Assembly (NCBI GenBank): GCA_020796225.1
Contig: CM036767.1
Location: forward strand, 19,846,927-19,910,926
DNA from: Arion vulgaris
Taxonomy: Eukaryota > Mollusca > Gastropoda > Stylommatophora > Arionidae
Length of the DNA stretch: 64,000 bases
Direction: 5' to 3'
Shown here piece by piece: positions 53,385 to 62,689 of this stretch (position 1 is the stretch's first letter; each line of letters starts with the position of its first letter). The notes under the pieces are model-generated. The model did not search any database. It worked only from the letters and a program-made list of their open reading frames with translations, and was not told where the DNA came from. A program made the position numbers and the translations under genes.

Positions 53385-53592
53385 ATTGACTCCATTGCCC
53401 AGTGTTTTATTCGATATGGCTCTGCTCCTGGCACGCCACCTGACATACAAAGCACGAACTCTGTAGATCAAACAACAACGCTAGGGGTTTCTGAAAATTC
53501 ACTCGTGAACAGAATGACACGGTACAGATTTGAACTCGCGACTTCTGAGACGCAATGCTAAAGCTTAACCACTTAGCCACAGAGATGCTTTG
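53385..53592 (-). mobile_element. SINE-5 copy
   Basis: On the minus strand the head CTCTGTGGCTAAGTGGTTAA contains box A, and GTCGCGAGTTCAAATCTGTA contains box B. The body has CACGAGTGAATTTTCAGAAA and AGCAGAGCCATATCG, with an end GGAGTCAATCC. It starts at the edge of the 40-bp array. Confidence 0.85.
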
Positions 53593-53599
53593 TGTCTGT

Positions 53600-54065
53600 A
53601 TTTGTATGTGAAAGGATTCTATCTTCTAGTTTGACTGGTGCTGATGTAGCTTTGTCATTCCTGTAAATGGTGAATAAGTTAGTGGAATGTACTCCACCCT
53701 GTACCACTCCATTCTTGATATTTGTCTTTCTCCGTAATCGAATATGGAATCTAATAGAAGTTTCTCTTGCCCGTCTGCCCAGCGTGTTCGTAGCGCGTTG
53801 GACTACGGGTGACTATCCCTCTGTGTGTACGGGTTCAATTCCGCGGGATGGCAGAAAAAGCCACAGATTCCCCAGATTTATGGTGTTCGTGGCACCGAAC
53901 CGAAGGGTTACGATGTCCATGGCACCGAGCCGAAGAGCTAAAAAAGTTCAAGTGCTTCTGGATCGGAAAAAACAACAAAAAAAGAAGTTTCTCGACTGTA
54001 CGGGTAAGTATTGTATCCAGAAGTATATGTCTTCGCACGTTTTTGGGGAGTGTTGTTTCTTAACA
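53600..54065 (-). mobile_element. LINE RT core fragment split by SINE-1
   Basis: The minus strand, joined across the SINE, reads RFHIRLRRKTNIKNGVVQGG then VHSTNLFTIYRNDKATSAPV. This resembles the reverse-transcriptase motif GVPQGGVLSPxLF, here with Pro replaced by Val. It is the only sight of this RT motif in the window, and no FADD box follows on this strand. The family is unassigned. Confidence 0.7.
53767..53982 (+). mobile_element. SINE-1 copy in RT fragment, with TSD
   Basis: Full-length copy from TTGCCCGTCTGCCCAGCG to GGATCGGAAAAAACAACAA. An exact 11-bp repeat AGAAGTTTCTC at 53756-53766 and 53983-53993 flanks it. Confidence 0.96.
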
Positions 54066-54375
54066 ATCAGATCGTCTTTCCCAGACAAAGTTAAAGATCT
54101 TGTCCATATCCCCACATCTCCATAGTTTGTTATATCTCTTTATGTAACTGTAATTAATAGTTAAAGTTGATATAGTAATACTCTTGTAATAGTAATAAAT
54201 TAGACAACAAGTAAAGTTCAGGCTATGATTTTTCTTTATGCCCCCAACAGATAAATACAATTCATTGTCCTTACAGGGGATGGAACCTGGGTCTCCAGTA
54301 TGGGAGCCTGCGTTCTAATTCATTCGGTCAGACACTCAGAAAAGTTACAGTAGTGGTAAGTAAGACAGTAGATCT
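54066..54375. other. No recognised feature
   Basis: No supportable gene. A possible tRNA-like head with GGGGATGGAACCTGGGTCTC near 54277-54296 was considered too weak to call. Confidence 0.35.
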
Positions 54376-54790
54376 ATTGTCTTTCCTCAGGTGGATGATG
54401 GAAGTGCTTGTTCACCTTAAGGATGGGTGCTTTAATTTGCGTTCCAATGCGAGATCAGTCGCCCTTGTTGTGTTATGTTCGTGTTTATTTAATGTGGTCT
54501 TGATACTGTCTATCCATCTTTTTCTTGGTCTTCCATTGGCTCTAGTACCCGATCTCTTTTTATTGTATGCTGTTATTGGTAGTTCGTTGTATTCCATTAT
54601 CATTAAATGTCCAAACCACTGCATGTCTTGTCTTTCAATGTATTCGGTGCTTCTTATGACCTCGTTTCATAGCTTATCTTTCCTGGTGACTCCCACTACC
54701 TTCCTCAAGAATTTTATTTTGCATGTGGTGAGCTTTCTGTGGTGGGGTGCTGTCAGAGACCAAGTTTGGCACTGGTAACAAAGTATTGGC
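54376..54790 (-). mobile_element. LINE-A C-terminus and 3' end
   Basis: The minus strand reads TLCYQCQTWSLTAPHH, IKFLRKVVGVTRKDKL-like sequence, TEYIERQDMQWFGHLMIMEY and RKRWIDSIKTTLNKHEH. It ends with the 3' UTR near 54380 (CACTTCCATCATCCACCTGA). It is 5' truncated at about 54790. Confidence 0.88.
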
Positions 54791-54791
54791 C

Positions 54792-54875
54792 TCTTGGGGC
54801 CAAATACTTAGAAGCAATTTCACAGCAGATGGAAGTATCGATAGCGAAATCAACAATCGTTGTACAAAACCTAAC
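54792..54875 (+). mobile_element. Short LINE RT fragment
   Basis: The plus strand reads RSNFTADGSIDSEINNRCTK, like the 'LGS-T-DG-ID-EI-xR' segment downstream of the FADD box. Only about 28 codons remain, back to back with LINE-A. Confidence 0.6.
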
Positions 54876-54934
54876 CAAGTAATTGTTCTCACCATACAGA
54901 AAGCAATGGCAAACTACTCAACGTGTAAGTAGTC

Positions 54935-55640
54935 TTCTTCTTCTCTTCTACTATTTACTTCTTTACAGAGTTATAGAAGTGTTGGGGAAGGGGGAGATGT
55001 AGTGACCTTGTGTGTGCCTATTCAAATGCACTTTATAAGCTGCTATTCGTTTTCTTAAGGCTTTTCTTGATGCCGCCGGTCCATAGTTTGCGTGGTCTTC
55101 CTCTTGTTCTGTACTCGTTATACTTTTCCTGTGTGGCTCTCTGTTGTAGTCATTTTAGGGGTTTATTGTTGTATTCTATATGTAGTGTGATATGTAATGT
55201 GATATGTAATGTGATATGAATGAAGTGAAATTCTTCTCTTCTGTTGTATCCTTTGCTTGATAAAGGCCTTTGGTCGAAACGTTGCTGTGTATTGTTATTG
55301 TTTTGTATTTTGTAAAACTACAGTGCTTTGTTATTACGTGTTTCGCCATTGCTACATAGTTTTACTGCAGTCTTCCTTATATCGAGAATACTAGTCGATA
55401 CCACAGCATTCTTGTCATGTGTCCAAACCATTTAATCTGTTGTTTTTATGAATTGCATGACTGTTTTCATATCCATTGTTTTTTTTATTTCTTCATTTCT
55501 AATTTTGTTTCTTATTGTCACACCTGCAGCTCTTCTAAGACACCTCATCTCTGTCGTTATGTTTTCCGCTCATTAGCTGCTGTTATTGGCCATGTTTAAC
55601 ACTGGTAACATAGTATTTGCCAGGAAAGGTATGTGGTGTC
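54935..55640 (-). mobile_element. LINE-H fragment split by PLE end
   Basis: Left part: the minus strand of 54990-55140 matches 61080-61280 (KKYNEYKARGTPRKRWSDGI). Right part 55375-55640: the minus strand gives TSVKHGQ, MRCLRRAAGVTIRNKIRNEE-like sequence and an IKTTD-KWFGHMTRM region in decayed frames. The layout is like LINE-B. A PLE 3' end sits between the two parts. Confidence 0.7.
55145..55372 (+). mobile_element. PLE 3' end inserted in LINE-H
   Basis: It carries CTTGATAAAGGCCTTTGGTC then GAAACGTTGCTGTGTATTG, and GTATTTTGTAAAACTACAGT, matching the end of the 40-kb PLE. There is no coding part. GTGATATGTAAT is repeated in tandem at 55189-55217. Confidence 0.7.
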
Positions 55641-55789
55641 TAGACAATCAATCTCGTTTACTGCGGGTGATTGCGACGTCCTGTCAAGGGTATGTCACGA
55701 TTTTCATTTCATTTTCAATTATTACTTATACATACTATATGGTATGCATGGGCGTTCATATATTTAGATAGGGAAGGGGTGCAAGTGCA

Positions 55790-55945
55790 GAAGTACAGAA
55801 GGACAAGTAGCGTCCGCTCAATGTGTGCGGCTACCATAAACTTGAGAGACGCAAGACCACTCTTGCAACGATCTATCGTTTGTTCAAAATGATGTTTGAA
55901 GGATAGACTACGATCAAATGTTATTCCAAGATATTTGTATAGATG
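55790..55945 (-). mobile_element. LINE RT fragment (KYLGITFD)
   Basis: The minus strand reads KYLGITFDRSLSFKHHFEQT, IDRCKSGLASLKFMVAAHIE and RTLL. 'YLGITFD..LSF' is the post-catalytic strand of I/Jockey/R1-like reverse transcriptases. It directly abuts LINE-C RNase H in the opposite orientation. Confidence 0.75.
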
Positions 55946-56530
55946 CTTCTAGCCTACAGAGGTTCACGTGGATCTACTGTCTTGGACATGCAGGTGTTTG
56001 CGGTAATGAGAGAGCGGGCAGGCTTGCATCAACAGCATCGATTGTTGGCAGTTGAAGATGGATAAGGGGGATGTTCTTCGGTCTCTTCGTGACTGCATGT
56101 TGGATGTGGACACTAAAATAGATGTTGAATCGATCCAACGATTTAAGCAATTTAGGTTACCCGTTGTACAAGTAGAACTGGATGCCCGAGTTGCAGAGTG
56201 TGTTTAATAAGTGAGTCACGAGAACCATCAGTATGCATACTCTTTGATATATGTTGTGGCAGAATGAGCACCTATGGGTCTGCCCGGAGTGTAATAACGT
56301 CAGTATTTTTTTTTTTCTATCCAGAAGCACTTGAGCTGAAAGCTCTTCGGTGTCATGGACATCGTAACCCTTCAGCTCGGTGCCACGAGCACCGTAAATC
56401 TGGGGAACCTGTAGCTTTTCTGCCAGTCCGTGGAGTTGAACCCGCACTTACAGAGGACTAATCACCCATAGTCCAACACGCTACGAACACGCTGGGCAAG
56501 TGGGCAATAACGTCAGTTTAGTAACTAATA
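55946..56530 (+). mobile_element. LINE-C RNase H end split by SINE-1
   Basis: It reads SLQRFTWIYCLGHAGVCGNE then RAGRLASTASIVG. The catalytic Asp of NERAD is replaced by Gly here (GAGCGGGCAGG). It continues through SIQRFKQF to the 3' end, which is interrupted by SINE-1 and finishes with GTAACTAATAACCAATCC. The copy is dead. Confidence 0.85.
56305..56505 (-). mobile_element. SINE-1 copy in LINE-C, with TSD
   Basis: Inverted full-length copy from ATTTTTTTTTTTTCTATCCA to GCTGGGCAAGTGGGC. An exact 12-bp repeat AATAACGTCAGT at 56293-56304 and 56506-56517 flanks it; the sequence is LINE-C's own (compare TTGACGTCAGTTGAG at 17703). Confidence 0.97.
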
Positions 56531-56744
56531 ACCAATCCAAGATAACGCAGCCTGTCACAACTCTCAATTGCCCGTCTATCCAAGCTGACTCCGAGGAGGT
56601 CAGCCCTAACTATGGAATTACTCAAAGAACACCACAGCATGCAAGCCTACTTAGGGTTGACCTGAGACCGCGATTCCCTGCACCAAAGCAAAATGGTATG
56701 CAATGTTCTCTGTGTGTATTCAACTAAATAACATACAGAAATGA

Positions 56745-57472
56745 ATATGAAAATCGTAGCATACCCTTTATAGAAAATCGTAGCATACCCTTTATAGAAA
56801 ATCGTAGCATACCCTTTATAGAAAATCATAGCATACCCTTTATAGAAAATCGTTGCATACCCTTTTATAGAAAATCGTAGCATACCCTTTATAGAAAATC
56901 GTAGCATACCCTTTATAGAAAATCGTAGCATACCCTTTATAGAAAATCATAGCATACCCTTTATAGAAAATCGTAGCATACCCTTTATAGAAAATCGTTG
57001 CATACCTTAAAGAAAATCGAGCATACCCTTTATAGAAAATCGTTGCATACCCTTTTAGAAAATCGTAGCCTACCCTTTGTAGAAAATCGTAGCCTACCCT
57101 TTGTAGAAAATCGTTGCATACCCTTTATAGAAAATCGTAGCATACCCTTTATAGAAAATCGTAGCATACCCTTTATAGAAAATCGTAGCATACCCTTTAT
57201 AGAAAATCATAGCATACCCTTTAAAGAAAATCGTTGCACACCCTTTATAGAAAATCGTAGCATACCCTTTAAAGAAAATCGTAGCATACCCTTTAAAGAA
57301 AATCGTAGCATACCCTTTATAGAAAATCGTTGCATACCCTTTATAGAAAATCGTAGCATACCCTTTGTAGAAAATCAGTAGCATACCCTTTGTAGAAAAT
57401 CGTTGCATACCCTTTATAGAAAATCGTAGCATACCCTTTATAGAAAATCGTAGCATACCCTTTATAGAAAAT
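56745..57472. repeat. 24-bp minisatellite, ~30 copies
   Basis: The unit is AGCATACCCTTTATAGAAAA then TCGT, with variants ATCATAG, CGTTGC, AAAGAAA and GTAGAAA. It is 24 bp (8 codons), so repeating frames stay open (SIPFIENR on plus, YATIFYKG on minus). These are artefacts. Confidence 0.97.
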
Positions 57473-57654
57473 CGCCATCAACCACAGTAAACGAGTCGAT
57501 TTTCATATTCATGACGCCTGGTATGGCACTTATGACTGATTTTTGCGTGAGAGCCTACTTTACTATTTGACTATTTTCCCTCGCATTGCAGGTGGGCAGT
57601 CTCCGACTTCATGGGTACAATAACATGGGTACAATAACATGGGTACAATAACAT
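57473..57654. other. Unassigned, with a 14-bp tandem repeat
   Basis: ACATGGGTACAATA is repeated about four times at 57608-57662, at the edge of LINE-J. The rest is unassigned. Confidence 0.6.
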
Positions 57655-58045
57655 GGGTACAATACATACAAATTGATCAGTTTTATTTTGTGCCAGAGCA
57701 TGCAGGTGTAAGGGGGAATGAACGTGCGGATAAGCTTGCAGGTATGGCTGCTGTCCAAAGCGGGCGAGCAATGGACCAGGCTGATATTATAAATTCCTTA
57801 AGGGAGAGAGGGCGTGTACATGATTCACGTCATAGCGGCGAATCCACAACACTAACCAGACTGCAAGAACTCAAAGTTATGTGGTGAGCTCGACAAGAAC
57901 GCATGCTGGCAGACAAAGAAGAATTGTAAACCAACAAAGAACCGGTGTCGTTAGTCGCCACACGCTGATGGACATACTGAGGGAGAGATCGAGCACTTAT
58001 GGACTAATCTGTTCGACGTGCAGTGATGGTGATCCGACGACTAAA
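57655..58045 (+). mobile_element. LINE-J RNase H end
   Basis: The open frame reads FYFVPEHAGVRGNERADKLA, GMAAVQSGRAMDQADIINSL, RERGRVHDSRHSGESTTLTR to a stop at 57887. The HAG and NERAD motifs are the C-terminal part of an RNase H active site. The 3' region (ACCGGTGTCGTTAGTCGCC) matches 15370-15400. The element is truncated within RNase H. Confidence 0.85.
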
Positions 58046-58149
58046 CTAAACTAAATACATACAAATTACATACTGCTTATTTATAAATCAGTTGAGTATA
58101 CAAACAATCTACAATATACAGTTTGACTAAACCAGTCATTTCTGATATC

Positions 58150-58735
58150 AACTCAACATGCTGACTTCATCATCAAATAGCTTGTTCTGAGCAGAACTTT
58201 GCCACCCCAAAAGTCCTCCGGAATTTCTCGCATAGGCCAGATGTCCTGCCTCTGCAGCCGTCATGTTCAAATCATCAGTTACATCCTGAATCCATCTTCT
58301 CCGTGGTCTTCCTTCTCTTTGCTGGATGCCTCCTTCCATGATGGTCTTCTCCAGCCCTTCATGTCTTTTTATTTGTCCAAAATATCTCAATTTTCTCTTT
58401 CTTATTTGTAGCATCAGCCAGTTTTCTTTGATTTTGAGTTCTTTCTGGATAGAGCTATTTGTTCTCTTCTCTGTCCAAGATATACGAAGGACTCTTCTGT
58501 AACACTTTTATTCAAAAGCACATATATGTTTTTCCACTGCCTTTTTAAATGTCTATGCTCCACACCCATAGCTGCCACTGGGAATATGCATGCTCTTAGT
58601 ATTCTGATCTTTGTTTTCTTATCAGTTCCATTCCATACTGTTTTTAGTTGTTTAATTTTTGTAAAGCCATGTCTGTTCTTCTTTTAATTTCCTTTATCCC
58701 ATTTCCATCTGTTGCTAGCAGTGAACCAAGATGTT
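58150..58735 (-). mobile_element. LINE-F, late RT to 3' end
   Basis: The minus strand reads HLGSLLATDGNGIKEIKRRT, DMALQKL, then after frameshifts MLQIRKRKLRYFGQIKRHEG, LEKTIMEGGIQQREGRPRRR and WIQDVTDDLNMTAAEAGHLA. 'LGS-ATDG-EI-RR' and the 'RYFGH-RH-LEK-IMEG-GRPRRRW' tail are standard for endonuclease/RT LINEs. It is the best LINE-F copy. A minisatellite starts at its 5' edge. Confidence 0.9.
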
Positions 58736-59130
58736 GACTGCAGCTGTTAGTAGTGAACCAAGATGCTTCAGTGAACCAAGATGTTGACTGCAGCTGTTAG
58801 TAGTGAACCAAGATGCTTCAGTGAACCAAGATGTTGACTGCAGCTGTTAGTAGTGAACCAAGATGCTTCAGTGAACCAAGATGCTTCAGTGAACCAAGAT
58901 GTTGACTACAGCTGTTAGTAGTGAACCAAGATGTTGACTGCAGCTGTTAGTGGTGAACCAAGATGTTGACTGCAGCTGTTAGTGGTGAACCAAGATGTTG
59001 ACTGCAGCTGTTAGTAGTGAACCAAGATGTTGACTGCAGCTGTTAGTTGTGAACTAAGATGTTGACTGCAGCTGTTAGTGGTGAACCAAGATGTTGACTG
59101 CAGCTGTTAGTAGTGAACCAAGATGCAACA
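58715..59130. repeat. Minisatellite grown from LINE-F RT codons
   Basis: Units contain AGTGAACCAAGATGTTGACT and GCAGCTGTTAGTAGTGAACC (about 33 bp), with a longer form adding GATGCTTCAGTGAACCAA. The unit extends the LINE-F sequence CTAGCAGTGAACCAAGATG (codons for HLGSLLA). Confidence 0.9.
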
Positions 59131-59169
59131 TCAGCTCAAGATAATACACATCTTACGATGGAAAGTGTC

Positions 59170-59375
59170 ATCATCATCAAATAACTTGTCCTGAGCAGAA
59201 CTTTGCCACCCTCATAGTCCATCAGAAATTCTCTCTCTCTCTCTTTCTCTCTCTCGTCCAGATGTACCACCTCTGTAGCCGTCGCTCTCAAATTATCAGT
59301 AACATCCTGGATCCATCTCCGTGGTCTTCATCTTCTCTTTTACGGGATCTCTCCTCCTCTCTTATTCTATCTATC
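59170..59375 (-). mobile_element. LINE-F 3' end with (CT)n
   Basis: CATCATCAAATAACTTGTCC, GAGCAGAACTTTGCCACCCT and GTACCACCTCTGTAGCCGTC match LINE-F. A CT run sits at 59232-59264, as in the 52.1-kb copy. It ends in TCTATCTATC repeats. Confidence 0.8.
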
Positions 59376-59451
59376 TTCTATCTATCTCCGTGACAACCAT
59401 GGCACTTAGTCAACAACAAATGTACACCATTTTTCTCTATTCTTGGCCTAG

Positions 59452-59538
59452 ATGTCTTACCGTTTCTGCGTAGAGGGGCCGAGCTATATCGGGTAAAATA
59501 CCCGGTGCAATGAAGTCAATCCTTCGGCCTTAGACTCC
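59452..59538 (+). mobile_element. SINE-5 3' fragment
   Basis: TTCTGCGTAGAGGGGCCGAG and CGGTGCAATGAAGTCAATCC match the SINE-5 end. Confidence 0.65.
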
Positions 59539-59756
59539 GTAATTTATTTTACAATGTAAGATGGCCTTGTATATGCGGGCTTGGAATGCCTTGATTGCGG
59601 ACCTATGCTTTCATAGGGGCGAAGGTGAATAAGAAGATACAAAATTAGCCAATGTAATGGCTTTGCGTCATATTAAAATATACTGTGGGCCAGTGTATCG
59701 GTTCAGAAAGGTGAATGAGTTAACACTAATAACTATCGAACTTTGAGACAGTTTTC

Positions 59757-59935
59757 AACAGCTAGATGAACAGCTAGATTAACAGCTAGATGTAGATGAA
59801 CAGCTAGCTGAACAGCTAGATGAACAGCTAGATGTAGATGAACAGCTAGATGAACAGCTAGATGAACAGCTAGATGTAGATGAACAGCTAGATGAACAGC
59901 TAGATGTAGATGAACAGCTAGATGAACAGCTAAAT
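59757..59935. repeat. 12/18-bp array GAACAGCTAGAT
   Basis: Tandem GAACAGCTAGAT units, some with an added GTAGAT, about 13 copies. The minus-strand open frame of repeating His/Leu/Ala/Val is an artefact. Confidence 0.95.
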
Positions 59936-60494
59936 GAATCGGTACAACCCCACCTCTAGGCTGGCATTCCACCATTCTCATGAACATGTATGTACAATAA
60001 TTGTGTGTACTACTTCAATGTTTGATTCATGCTACATACATACTGTGTGTGTGTGTGTATGTTCATGATAAACACAGCTTGTCATCAGATAGATTCTATA
60101 GAAACATTGTGTGTACATGTGGGAACAGACGCCGAGCGAGATGTTATACGCTCCATGTTACATACAATATACGCTTGAGTTTCGTGGCATGTTTATATTT
60201 TCTCGTTTCAATGAAAAGTAAACATACGAAGTCTTTGAACACATAATGGTTCATAGGCGTAGATACGCTAATAGGACAAGAAGGAAGGGAGAGGGAGTGC
60301 TTTTCCCTGGAAAATAACTTTTAATACGGGGAGTCTTCTCTTGAAAATGACTTTTCATAAGGTGGGAGAGGCATCCTATGGAACATTGCTTTTGATACGG
60401 TGTGGGGTTGAGGATGGGGAATCCTATGAAAAATTATTTTTATTAGGAGCGGCGTGGCTTCCGATAACATGAGGCCGGTGGGTTCAGGGTTCAG
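59936..60494. other. No recognised feature
   Basis: A short TG run at 60046-60058 and a plus-strand open frame (60001-60246) without family motifs. Three loosely similar purine-rich segments (ATAACTTTTAATACGGGGAG, then ATGACTTTTCATAAGG, then TTGCTTTTGATACGG) at 60315-60403 suggest an old tandem repeat of about 50 bp. Confidence 0.45.
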
Positions 60495-60935
60495 ATAAGA
60501 ATTATAAGAAAATCAGATCACAACCGTCACGTGACCTCGTATTCCAGTATTGTTGTATACCTCGTATTCCAGTATTGTTGTATAAAGTATCATTCACATT
60601 TGAAAAACAGCACAATATGCTAAATCAATGTTATATTATGTTACAAATTCTGTTCACGAGTGCAGTATTTTCTAGAGACTCCTAGGATTGTTGCCGGGGC
60701 TACGGATTCGTGCTTTGTGCAATACGGCAGGTGGCGTGCCAGTTCTGCGGAGAGGGACGGAGCCATATGGGTAAAACCCGGTACAATGAAGTCAATCCTT
60801 GGGTTTTAAAGTTAAGGAATATCAGTATTATTAACATTTGTCTTCAATAAATAACCATAGACTCGTAGAATTGTATACAATTGCAGAAAACTGTATGGTA
60901 GTCTATCAAACACTTGTAAAAGCCAGCCACCATTA
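60495..60935. repeat. Paralogue of 4.0-4.3 kb, with SINE-5 inserted
   Basis: CGTCACGTGACCTCGTATTC, TTGTTGTATA and ATAAATAACCATAGACTCGT match 4058-4220. The motif CTCGTATTCCAGTATTGTTG is tandemly doubled here. The copy contains a SINE-5 at 60650-60810 that is absent at 4 kb. Confidence 0.75.
60650..60810 (+). mobile_element. SINE-5 3' part
   Basis: It carries CTGTTCACGAGTGCAGTATT, GGATTGTTGCCGGGGCTACG, TGCCAGTTCTGCGGAGAGGG and CAATGAAGTCAATCC. The tRNA head is missing, and no exact TSD was seen. Confidence 0.8.
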
Positions 60936-61069
60936 AAAAAGGAATTGTAGTTTCCTCGGCTAGTCGGTCTTATGTTGCCGAGGGCCACGGTGTGGGCCTC
61001 ATCTGGAAAATAACTTTTGATAAAACATTGTGACTGTTGTTAACTAGCTATGGTTTCAATAAACCATTT

Positions 61070-61285
61070 TAAGAAGTTAGTATTTCTCACACAGAAAAAG
61101 TATAACGAGTACAAAGCAAGAGGAACACCACGCAAAAGATGGAGCGACGGCATCAATAACAGCCTTACTAAAATGATTATCAGCTTACAAAGCGCCTTAA
61201 AACAAGCACACACAATATCACTACATCCCCTCCCTCCCAATACTTCTATAAAAAGTAAACGGTGGAGAGAGAAGAAGAATTTCTG
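61070..61285 (+). mobile_element. LINE-H 3' coding end
   Basis: The plus-strand frame reads VFLTQKKYNEYKARGTPRKR then WSDGINNSLTKMIISLQSAL and continues to a stop near 61301. It matches the LINE-H part at 54.99-55.14 kb on the minus strand. The arginine-rich TPRKRW block is the usual LINE C-terminal feature. Confidence 0.75.
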
Positions 61286-61354
61286 TACAAGAATCCCGTA
61301 ATAAATCTGATCAGAATCTAATCTTCTCAGTTTCCTGGTAGTAAACTATCAGGC

Positions 61355-61465
61355 ACATTTTTCTCTAGGCCCCTACCTATGTCGCATCTTAAGATGTGCC
61401 TTGTAGGTCACAGTATTACTATTCTTTACTCCCCTTGCGAGCCTCGACAGCACACAGGCGAGAAA
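61355..61465 (-). mobile_element. SINE-2 5' half fragment
   Basis: On the minus strand it has GCACACAGGCG head sequence, GAGCCTCGACAGCAC, GTAAAGAATAGTAATACTGT and CTACAAGGCACATCTTAAGA. The 3' half is missing. Confidence 0.7.
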
Positions 61466-61699
61466 TAAACTAATTTTCAACCGCCCCCTCCCACCGACTC
61501 CTGAATAAAATTATGTGGACACGCCCATGTAATACCCTTCAATTCTCAATATGTTCATGGATACAATACATGTATAGTATTACGTATGAATTCGAAAATA
61601 TGAAGTTTAATTTTATTTAATGAAAACACGGTTAAGCGTTAGATGTTTACACAAGATAAATGGAAAATTGAGAACTAGCAACAAGTTGTTCAAGTTTAG

Positions 61700-61895
61700 T
61701 TAGTTGACGTTAAGACGGTTAGGTGCCTGGAAGAAGAATTAGAAGGAAGACCTAGAAGACGATGGTTGTAAGTTGTCATTGACGGTCTGAGAATGGTTGA
61801 TGCTGACACCAGTCAACTTGCACCGAATATAGAGTTTTTGAAGACTCCTTTCATGGGAGCCAAGTTCCGGAAGGGACAAGCAGCTTGATGATGAT
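61700..61895 (+). mobile_element. LINE 3' coding end, unassigned family
   Basis: The plus strand, with one early frameshift, reads a GRPRRRWLQVVIDGLRMVDA block, then DTSQLAPNIEFLKT and ends PSSGRDKQLDDDK or FRKGQAA plus a stop. 'GRPRRRW' followed by a short helix is the LINE C-terminal pattern. No second copy was found. Confidence 0.6.
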
Positions 61896-61944
61896 AAAGT
61901 CGATTTAAATGATTTAGGTTATTAGGTCGAGAAGTAGGGGGTTT

Positions 61945-62430
61945 TTCTGTTTTCTTTCTTCTTTTGTTGCCACACTTTTACCGAGTTGTAGCCTAGTGTC
62001 GTGGTCTTCTGTATTTGTTGTCACACTTCTACCGAGTTGTAGCCTAGTGTCGTGGTCTTCTGTATTTGTTTTACGCTTCGCAGGTGATGTGATCTGATGA
62101 TTGATTTCTGCATCTTTTAGCCTGGTTCTAGCTTATCCATCTTTTAGCCTGATTCTAGTTCATCATCTATCCATCTTTTAGCCTGATTCTAGTTTATCAT
62201 CTATCCATCTTTTAGCCTGATTCTAGCTTATTATCTATCCATCTTTTAGCCTGATTCTAGTTCATCATCTATCCATCTTTTAGCCTGATTCTAGCTTATC
62301 CATCTTTTAGCCTGATTCTAGTTTATCATCTATCCATCTTTTAGCCTGATTCTAGTTTATTATCTATCTTTTAGCCTGATTCTAGCTTATTATCTACCCA
62401 TCTTTTTTATTGATCTTCTACTCGAATTTC
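61945..62430 (-). mobile_element. LINE-D-like 3' end with internal array
   Basis: Two copies of TACCGAGTTGTAGCCTAGTG and TCGTGGTCTTCTGTATTTG (61975 and 62025) match the LINE-D 3' terminus. They are followed by TTACGCTTCGCAGGTGATGT (tail coding region) and an expanded repeat of its RW-helix segment. Orientation is minus. Confidence 0.65.
62112..62405. repeat. ~33-bp array from LINE-D-like codons
   Basis: About nine copies contain TATCCATCTTTTAGCCTGAT and TCTAGTTTATCATC. LINE-D at 13575-13605 has AGGATTCTGCTATACCATCT then AACCATCTTTTTCG, the same order of words. Several copies lack the TATCATC part. Confidence 0.85.
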
Positions 62431-62438
62431 GCCCCGAT

Positions 62439-62443
<5 letters not shown>

Positions 62444-62471
<28 letters not shown>

Positions 62472-62679
62472 ATCGTTCTTTTTGGCTATTTTGATCATTC
62501 TTGTTGTGATATATAAACAGCCTTTGACAAGAACGTATTTTTACATCACATCATTCAGCGCCATTTGGAGCTCTGGTGCTTATCTTTCGGCGACGTGTCC
62601 GGTTTCAGCTAGCGTTTACTGGGTTCGCTCTCCGTCAGCCTTTAGCTGTTCCAGCCTACCTGCAAGGCAGTAGGTTGCA
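62444..62679 (-). mobile_element. SINE-8 copy with TSD
   Basis: On the minus strand it carries CTACTGCCTTGCAGGTAGGC, GGAGAGCGAACCCAGTAAAC, AAGCACCAGAGCTCCAAATG and a body to a GA-rich tail (CT run on plus, 62441-62470). A 10-bp repeat CCGATGTTCT at 62434-62443 and 62680-62689 flanks it. A box-B-like GCGAACCCAG is not convincing, so its origin is open. Confidence 0.75.
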
Positions 62680-62689
62680 CCGATGTTCT

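Noticed and set aside
53835..54063. Short open frames over SINE-1 copies
   Set aside because: Similar frames appear over every SINE-1 copy because the family is CG-rich and short of stops; they are not genes.
56998..57456. Repeating SIPFIENR and YATIFYKG frames
   Set aside because: Artefact of a 24-bp unit, which is divisible by three and so keeps any frame open.
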